Positions 56,958 to 64,000 of a DNA stretch of 64,000 bases are shown here, in pieces; the stretch's first letter is position 1; each line of letters begins with the position of its first letter. The notes beneath the pieces were generated by a model, which had not been told where the DNA came from, searched no databases, and saw only the letters and a program-made list of their open reading frames with translations. The stretch covers positions 12,192,743 to 12,256,742 of the forward strand of contig BROE01000018.1 of the NCBI GenBank assembly GCA_036571765.1, read 5' to 3'. The position numbers and the translations under genes were made by a program. The DNA comes from Plecoglossus altivelis (Eukaryota; Chordata; Actinopteri; Osmeriformes; Plecoglossidae).

Positions 56958-58305
56958 AAGTAAACTAAACACAACCCTGTCCAAAACCACCTTATATATG
57001 TTCAGCCCATCTGGGAAGGGAAAGCACAATAAGGAGGTTCATACTTGTTCCTCTCGTGGCAGTTCATCCATAGTGTCTTAGACATATATTTGGAGACCTG
57101 ATTTGAAATCATAGAATTGTAAGATCACCCCCCATGCACACACACAAATGCATTTTGGATGGTTGTATGGATGGATGTGCTGCTGCTTTACACTATGATT
57201 GTTCACCTTTCAGTACGTGATATGTATGATTATGGTGAAGGTGAATAGCACACATATCATATATGCATAGATATATATGCATAGAAAACTGCAGGTGACC
57301 ACGTCACAGTCTTGGCCCACTTGAAATTACACAGCCAAGAGTGTGTCACATACTCAAAATGCGCAGAACTATCAGGAGAAAAAGGGTACATTTTGGAAAA
57401 CAAAGGTGATAGTATGAAAGAAGAAGTTGTGCGCATTTTGAGTGCCTATAGATGCAGTGTGTAATTCCTTTTTAGGTTTGACATGTTCCTTCATATTGAC
57501 AATAGGACACAGAGAAGGACTAAATTTCCTAATCAGTTCCCTCCATGGGTATTTCATTAAAAGGGTGAACACATCTAGTAATTACCTATCCTTAATAACG
57601 TGTTTTTACAAAACAGTTTTTGCAGTTTTGCCTGAGATGTTTTAACCCTAACCAATGTGATTTTGTGAAGGACAATGGGATAATAATGTAGAAGGTTATT
57701 AATATACCTGCATGTTATGTAATGTCCCAACTGTTTAGTAGTATTGCAGGTTTCATACTATAAAGCTGAAATCTATTGAAAAATAACCATTAACAATATC
57801 TTCACTAACAGTGGTATTATATAACTTCTATATACATGTACCTTTCAATAAATAATTCCCCCCCAAATAGTAGCAATAGAAACAACATCATTTTGGGCAA
57901 TATCTATGTAAAGCGATGCCCATGTGGGCAGGGAACCTTAGTATGTTCTTTCATTATCCTTTTTAAAACAATAGAACCCATAGTTGATGTACAGTGTAAG
58001 GTATTTCCATAGTCTTGAATGCCTCTAATGTTTTTGAAAATTGTGGGCAGGTTGATAATGTCACGTTGCTAAATTCTCATTAAGCCTTCATAATGATGAC
58101 GATGGTGCCAGTCTTTTTTGTCCAAATCAGTATTGCATAGGAAGCTGTGTTTTATTGATTTGTTCATCATTAACAATATATACAAATTATTGCTTGCTTT
58201 GGTTTACAGTGTTCTGTGAGTTTAAATATTATTGATGTCAATATTTCAAATGGCTGTTGAAGAATCCACTATGTATTCCAAAATAATAAATAAAAATAAA
58301 CAGTT
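56958..58305 (+). other. abat: abat 3' UTR and poly(A) signals
   Basis: AATAAA occurs at 57847-57852, 58285-58290 and 58295-58300. Either group could end the transcript. The region holds a long inverted repeat at 57352-57443 but no other gene. Confidence 0.55.
57352..57443 (+). other. 14-bp perfect inverted repeat in the 3' UTR region
   Basis: ACTCAAAATGCGCA (57352-57365) pairs perfectly with TGCGCATTTTGAGT (57430-57443). After one mismatch, AACT pairs with AGTT, giving 18 pairs over 19 positions with a 54-base loop. It would form a hairpin in the abat mRNA if the distal poly(A) site is used. Confidence 0.6.
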
Positions 58306-58481
58306 GATTAAACGGAAAATGTTTTACTGTTTTTAGTCTACTGCGACAGGGAAAGAAGGATGTCAGGTGTCAGGGATCTATTTGGTTGTCCCTTGTGGTG
58401 ACAAACTAGTATTATACCATATCCCATGGCTGGTGATAACCACCTCCCTCATCTCATAGGTAATTGTTTGACAAGTAGTTA

Positions 58482-59740
58482 GAACCCCAAATCAGAAAAA
58501 AATTGGGACATTATGGTAAACACAAATTAAAAAAAGAAAGTAGTGATTTCTAAATTGACTTTGACATGTATTTAATTGCAGACAATACACCAGCACAGCA
58601 TTTAATATGTTCCCCATAATGTTTGTTATATTGGTTATACATTCTTATATTGGTTCATGCAAAACCTTTCAAAAACAGTTGGAACAATAAAGCATTTACC
58701 ATTTTGTAATGTTGCCATTCCTTTTCATGACACTTAAAATACATTTAAGGACTGAAGACACCAAGTGATGAAGTGTTTCAGGTGTCATTTTGTCCCATTC
58801 TTTCTGCAAACAAGTCTTAAGGTGGGCAACAGTACGGGGTGTTCGTTGTTGCATTTTGCACTTTAAAATGTGCCACACATTCTCTATTGGAGACGGGTTG
58901 GGACTGCAGGCAGACCAGTCAAGTACCTGTATCCTCTTACTCCGCAGCCAGGACTTTGTAATGTGTGCAGAATGTGGTTTTGCATTATCTTGTTGAAATA
59001 TGCATGGATAATCCTGGAAACGATGTCTTCTTGAAGGCTGAATATTGTGCTCCAAAATCGCTATGTAGTTTCCAGCATTATTGGTGCCACCACAGTAGTG
59101 CAAGTTATCTTTGCCATGGGCACTAACACAACACCATACCATGACAGACCCTTGCTTTTGGACTTGTTGCTGACAACAGTCTGTATGATCCTTTTTTTCT
59201 TTGGTCCGGAGCACATGGCATCAATTTCTTTCCAAAAATACCTGACATACTGATTCATTTGACCACAGTACACATCACCATTGTGTGATGGTCCATCCCA
59301 GATACCTCAGAGCCCAGAGAAGTCAATGGCGCTTCTGGACACTGTTAACATGGGGTTTCCTTTAGGCACAGTACAGTTTTAACTGGCAATTGTTTCTGTA
59401 ACCACGTATTGTGGTACTTGACAAAGGTTTGCCAAAGTAGTCCTGAGCCCATGTGGTGATATCGCTTACAGATGAATGACGATTCTTGATCTGATTCCCG
59501 GTTGTTCATCTTAAGCTAGCACCCTTGTCCTTTACGCACTGACATTCCTTCACATTCATTGAATCTTTCAATCATGTTATGGAAAGGTTTTGCATTAAAT
59601 GCTCTATGATTTGTTTTATTTGAGTTGTTCTTTGAGAACAAAAGTGTAATTGCAAAAGTGGGAAGTGTTACATAAAATCAATAACAAAATACAAATCATT
59701 TAAACTGAAAATTCTAATTGGGGTTTTTTGGTTAATACAT
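58482..59740 (-). mobile_element. Tc1-like transposon, 'AACCCCAATT' family
   Basis: The left end reads GAACCCCAAATCAGAAAAAA then ATTGGGAC, and near the right end 'ctaattggggttttttgg' is its inverted counterpart. This is the common fish Tc1-like family with termini ending in AACCCCAATT. It lies just past the abat poly(A) signals, antisense to the gene. Confidence 0.75.
58696..59500 (-). pseudogene. Tc1-like transposase, C-terminal two thirds open
   Basis: The 172-codon frame 59214-58696 reads 'GSVMVWCCVSAHGKDNLHY', 'IFQQDNAKPHSAHITKSW' (second catalytic Asp) and 'CSPNPSPIENVWHILK' (catalytic Glu; the usual SPDLSP has become SPNPSP), ending 'MKRNGNITKW'. The N-terminal part up to about 59500 is in other frames with stops, so the gene is dead. 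Confidence 0.8.
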
Positions 59741-59957
59741 TTCGATTTGAGAAGTTGTCCATGCGTTACACTGTGTTGCAGGCATTTTTAGTTTTCTTTG
59801 GCTTAGTGCATAAAGTAAGTATAGAAAAATTAGATTTCGGTATTGCATGAAGAAAGACTTTTGGGGAGTTAAAGAAAAGTGTAAAGTTTTGAGCTTAGTG
59901 GCCTGTGTTACCCTTATTTAATTGTAGTTTTAGAAAAAAAAGAGGAAGAGTTCTGTA

Positions 59958-60149
59958 ATGCTGGCACACAAAAATGCAAGCGAAGCCATTTGGTCGATTG
60001 TGGCATTGCTACCAAATATTCAGAAATTCAGACCGGAGCCAGGACAGTTTTTACTGAGTTTTTTTGGTGGCCATGATGTTGTGAACCTCCTCCCCACGAG
60101 ATTTGGGAAAAGTTTGGTTTTCCAGATCACTCCATTAGTCGTGAAGTAG
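59958..60149 (+). pseudogene. RecQ-like helicase N-terminal fragment (copy C)
   Basis: The frame reads 'NIQKFRPEPGQFLLSFFGG' then 'HDVVNLLPTRFGKSLVFQI' and 'TPLVVK' before a stop. 'RFGKS' has lost the first glycine of Walker A GxGKS, and 'PEPGQ' replaces the 'PEQ' of copy A. No later helicase motif follows. Confidence 0.6.
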
Positions 60150-60826
60150 TTGGCTAAGGTGAACGCTAGCAAAGCTAAGCCGATAGTTGTTAAAGTCTGC
60201 CCACTTTTTGCACTGTAATACATTATTGCTAACCCTCCTGTGTTTGTTTGTGTTTGTTGGACCATGCAAAGGGAATTCTAATCATTATCAGTGATGTTTT
60301 CGGGGATAGATATGTTGATCTACGATATGATTCAGGGGGATATTTAACGTATCCAGAATTTGATTACAATAACTACTTTGACGATGATAATGATAACAGT
60401 ACATTATCGATGAACAGAACGCTTTGAACCCCTTTATGTACTCGTGCAGGAACACGGTTAGTGTGTCAGTTATACATATTGTAATTTTTTCTTTTCTTCA
60501 AAACTGTGATGTCCCAGCTTCAACAGTTGATTATATACATTATCACTAGCCTTTGTGTCAAATACAGATTTACAATTTACAATTATTCCTTTAATTCTTA
60601 AATTCAACATCTTCAAACACACCTCTGCTCATTCCAACTTGTTGTTTACAGCTACTTCCCAGTGCATGACTTACGTCTCGACCAAATGTTAGCGATTGGT
60701 TATGGCAAATCCAGAGTGGCTCAGGGTAGATCCAATATTCCGCCTAAACGGAAAGGACATTTGTTAATGGATAAGTCCTAGACTTTCTGTGGAAATGTAC
60801 GAGTCTGGTAATGACCAGGCTACATG
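59960..60826 (+). mobile_element. RecQ-bearing repeat, copy C (internally deleted)
   Basis: Matching copy B begins at about 59975 ('gcaagcgaagccatttgg'). It includes the helicase-like piece, 'gggggatatttaacgtatcc' (60337) and 'aaaactgtgatgtcc' (60498), then jumps to 'caacagttgattatatac', skipping about 430 bp present in copy B (27510-27940). It ends with 'ccagagtggctc' (60711) and a worn palindrome (60778-60808). Confidence 0.65.
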
Positions 60827-60905
60827 AAACAGCTTTTCGTTACTTATTTAACATACTAACAAGGTCAGAGATAGAGATAGATTGCCAGAGTTAAATAGAC
60901 ACGCA

Positions 60906-60907
60906 GA

Positions 60908-60953
<46 letters not shown>
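60906..60953. repeat. GT then GA microsatellite
   Basis: About seven GT units run straight into about fifteen GA units. Confidence 0.95.
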
Positions 60954-60954
<1 letters not shown>

Positions 60955-60959
60955 AGGTG

Positions 60960-61555
60960 TACACAAGCACATACATCTCTGTATAGTTTTATCAGTCTTT
61001 AAATGTGGCTATCCCTTTCTGAGTTGCAAAACCAAGTTCTTAAACCTTAGCGGCAAGTCAACATGATCAAATTCATTAACTAGCGTATATTTTCACACAA
61101 ATGAGACAATAAGTATTTACTACATTATACTGAAGGGCAGGGCTCTTACCACCAAGGCTGAGCTTAAGATTACTTAAGATGTGAACAATGCTTTCTGAAA
61201 TATTCAAATTAAATGTTATAAATGTAAAGTAGTAATGTTATGTCGCTTATAAAAGAACAAGACATATGAATAAAATATTTTTGACACTAACACATCGAAA
61301 TATTTGTCACATAGCTTGACTCAAATTAATGACCATTGCGTTGCAACCATCTCACTTTTGGAAAAAGGGCACTTAAACAACAATAGCATAGCTCTTATCT
61401 CTGCTTCAAAAAAGGGCAAGGACCCATTTATCTGTTTAAGCTTCCACCCTTTATCAGTCTTGAACACAGATATGAAGCTTCACAAAAAAAGTACTTGCTT
61501 CTCAACTGAGAACATTTGTGACATCTCTGGTACATGAGGACCAAACGTTTTTAGT
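60960..61555. other. Intergenic sequence, nothing recognised
   Basis: No supported feature. Confidence 0.35.
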
Positions 61556-61559
61556 GATG

Positions 61560-62780
61560 GTGCAATCGCTATATACCAACCAAGGTAACACTATTTCTAG
61601 TCTCAAGTAGCTCTCGCCTAGGCTGCCCTCTCTCTACTCCACTATTTGCTGTTGCTGTGTCCCTCAAACCTGTGGCCCTGACTGTCCGGTAGTCGACTAA
61701 TCATGACCCTATTTCTGTTCACAACACGAAACACTACATATGCAGTGTATGCAGATGGAGATAATGTACTGCTTTTTATTCAGAATGTCTCTCAATCCCT
61801 TCTTCGCCCCCTACGCATCTTCAATTCGATTAAATTTATTTTTGTAATTCCCAAAATCACAACAACAGTTGCCTCGAAGGGCGGCAAAGATTCCATCATT
61901 GGTCAGGAGATCATCATCCCTCAGGAGACCTTCCGCTACCTCATCAGGAGCATGCCCAGGCGTTGTAGGGAGGTCATGCAGGCACATGGAGGCCACACAC
62001 ACTAGTGTGCCTCATTTTGACTTGTTTTAAGGACATTACATCAAAGTTGAATCAGCCTGTGGTGTGGTTTTCCACTTTAATTTTGAGTGTGACTCCAAAT
62101 CCAGACCTCCATGGGTTGATCAATTGTATTTCCATTGGTAATTTGTGTGATTTTGTTGTCAGCACATTCAACTATGTAAAGTGTAAAGTATTTAATAAGA
62201 TTATTTCATTAAGGATGTGTTGTTTGAGTGTTCCCTTTATTTTCTTTGAGCAGTGTATTTCAAGCAGATCTCTGGTTACAAAATTAAATGGGAAGAATTG
62301 CCACTTCACAAGTTTTCCAGACATATTTCCATTAAATATACCAGTGGTTCAAAACCTTAAATATTTGGGGGTATTTATACACCCCTCAGTTACAAGCATT
62401 GTGTCAATTAATTTTAAGAAAACGATTAAGATGTAGCACCTCTCCTCTGTCATTCCATTCTCGTAGTTCAGTTTTTAAAATGAATGTTCTCCCACAAATG
62501 AACTTTTTCAGCTTTATGTACCCTCTGGCACCATTCAGTGGTTATTGGAAATAATTACATGTTACAATTTCCTATTTTAAGTGGGAAAACAACTTCCAGC
62601 CACCCAGAGATGTGAGTCTGATGGTGGACTGGACTTCCACTGGTACTATTGTTATTTGTGCTGCATCCTCTATCCATATGGTTGGATTCCACAAAATCTG
62701 CATTTTTATATCTTAAATATTACTAAGACCAATACAAATAAAGGATTTTTAGAAATGTTGGCCAACTGAAAAGTCTGAAC
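61560..62780 (+). mobile_element. Tx1/L1-like LINE fragment split by a Tc1 piece
   Basis: Plus-strand peptide before the split includes 'YAVYADGDNVLLFIQNVSQS' (61738-61800), the catalytic YADD region with a one-codon insertion. After the split come 'KQISGYKIKWEELPLHKF' (62263-62317), 'GGIYTPLSYKH'-like text, and 'VDWTSTGTIVICAASS' (62620-62670), following the order of Tx1-like reverse transcriptases. Stops and shifts are frequent. Confidence 0.7.
61850..62255 (+). mobile_element. Tc1-like 3' end fragment nested in the LINE
   Basis: It carries the last codons of a transposase, 'ETFRYLIRSMPRRCREVMQA' to 'HGGHTH' and stop at 62005, then the 3' UTR and right end '...tttctttgagcagtg' with TA at 62256-62257. 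The left end is truncated; its exact junction near 61840-61860 is uncertain. Confidence 0.75.
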
Positions 62781-63990
62781 ATGAAAAGTTGGAGCATGTA
62801 CAGCACTCAATTCTTAGTTGGAGCTCCTTTTGCCTGAATTACTGCAGCAATGCGGCGTGGCATGGAGTCGATCAGTCTGTGGCACTGCTCAAGTGTTATG
62901 AGAGCCCAGGTTGCCCTTCAGCTCTTCTGCATTGTTGGTCTCGCATATTGCATCTTCCTCATCACAATACCCCATAGATTTATAACAGTGTTAAGTTCAG
63001 ATGAGCTTGCTGGCCAATTAAGAACATGGATACTATGGCCCTTAAACCAGGTACTAGTCCTGCCAAGACCTGTTGGAAAATGAAGTCTGCATCTCCATAA
63101 AGTTGGTCAGCAGCAGGAAGCATGAAGTGCTCCAAAACATCCTGGTATACGGCTGCAATGACCTTGGACCTCATAAAACACAGTGGTCCAACATCAGCAG
63201 ATGACATGGCACCCCAAACCATCACTGACTGTGAAAACGTTACACTGGACCTCAAGCAACGTGGCTTGTTTGCATCTCCTCTCTTCCTCCAGACTCTGGG
63301 ACCCTGATTTATAAAGGAAATTCATAACTTACTTTCATTGAAGAACATACCTTTGGACCACTTGGCAGCAAGCCCAGTCCTTTTTGTCTTTAGCCCAGGC
63401 GACACACTTCTGACGCTGTGTTGATCAAGAGTGGCTTGACAAGGAATGCGACAGCTGAAACCTATGTCTTGTATATGTCTGTGTGTAGTGGTTCTTGTAA
63501 CTCCAGCTGCAGTCCACTCTTTGTGAATATCCACCATATTTTTGAATGGGTTTGTTTCACAATCCTCTCCAGGGTGCAGTTATCGCTATAATTTGTACAA
63601 GTTTTTCTACCACATATTTTCCATCCCTTCACCTCTCGTCATTTTCTTGGACACAGAGCTCTGTGAACAGCCACCCTCTTTTGCAATTACCTTTTGTGTC
63701 TTGCACTCCGTGTGCAAGGTGTCAATGGTTGTCTTTTGGACAACTGTCAAGTCAGCAGTCTTCCACATGATTGTGTAGCTTACAAAACTAAACTAAGAGA
63801 CCATTCATTTGCCATCGCAGGTGTTTTTAATTAGCCGATTATAGTGTGCCACCAGGTGTCTTTAATACTGAACCTTTTCTCAATGTTCTAATTTTCTGAA
63901 TTTTGGATTTTTGTTGATAAATCGTATCATGCATTTCATCATTGCTAGGTGCACATTCTCTACCATACGAAGTTTCATTTCAACACTGGG
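62765..63990 (-). mobile_element. Tc1-like transposon, decayed
   Basis: The family is the same as the relic at 3.9-4.2 kb. The 3' side starts near 62765 ('aactgaaaagtctgaacatg') and the 5' side passes 63830 ('gtgccaccaggtgtctttaa') toward the window end. The element may be slightly truncated; its outer ends are not cleanly visible. Confidence 0.75.
62850..63770 (-). pseudogene. Tc1-like transposase, second catalytic Asp lost
   Basis: On the minus strand, 'MWKTADLTVVQKTTIDTLH' opens near 63770. 'EWTAAGVTRTTTHRHIQDI' follows, then 'WSKGMFFNESKL', where the first Asp has become Asn. 'VMVWGAMSSADVGPLCF' and 'YGDADFIFQQVLAGL' follow, where a deletion removes the Asp of 'FQQD'. Both changes and several frameshifts make it inactive. 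Confidence 0.85.
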
Positions 63991-64000
63991 CCTAGGACTT

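Noticed and set aside
57001..57700. A separate gene downstream of abat
   Set aside because: Only short frames are present, poly(A) signals lie further on, and no splice-bounded coding segment could be found.

Overview
This window is a stretch of a bony-fish (teleost) chromosome. It has spliced vertebrate-type coding exons with GT-AG introns, long CA and CATA microsatellites, many Tc1-like transposons of fish type, hAT and piggyBac-type MITEs, and several non-LTR retrotransposon families. The species cannot be named from the sequence alone.

One protein-coding gene dominates: abat, encoding mitochondrial 4-aminobutyrate (GABA) aminotransferase, on the plus strand. I placed a likely non-coding first exon ending at 14758. 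Fifteen coding exons then run from 30411 to 56957. The phases join without a break into a 500-residue protein, the same length as human ABAT as I recall it. The catalytic and cofactor residues fall at the expected numbers: Arg220, Glu298, Asp326, Gln329, Lys357 and Arg473, plus the iron-sulfur cysteines 163 and 166. Poly(A) signals lie at about 57.85 and 58.29 kb.

Region by region: 1-14.5 kb is upstream intergenic DNA filled with repeats: a piggyBac-type MITE, a tandem repeat next to a Tx1-like LINE relic, an almost full Tc1 element, an L2/CR1-like LINE, a RecQ-bearing repeat and a tRNA-derived SINE. The abat promoter and first exon lie at about 14.5-14.76 kb. Intron 1 (14.8-30.3 kb) holds a cluster of four hairpins, a CA repeat, a decayed LINE and a second RecQ-bearing repeat. 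From 30.4 to 57 kb the coding exons alternate with inserted elements: Tc1 copies at 34.4 and 41.7 kb, hAT elements at 36.8, 43.5 and 52.8 kb, a DIRS-like fragment at 46 kb, and a large inverted arrangement of repeat arms in intron 13. The last 6 kb, beyond the gene, is again mostly transposon: Tc1 copies at 58.5, 61.9 and 62.8 kb, a third RecQ-bearing repeat at 60 kb, and a Tx1-like LINE split by a Tc1.

The most unusual signal is a repeat family seen three times (10.9-12.4 kb minus, 26.9-28.3 kb plus, 60.0-60.8 kb plus). It carries the start of a RecQ-like helicase domain (Walker A motif) followed by a shared non-coding body, and ends in a palindrome in the one copy where that end is well preserved. 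I cannot assign it to a named element.
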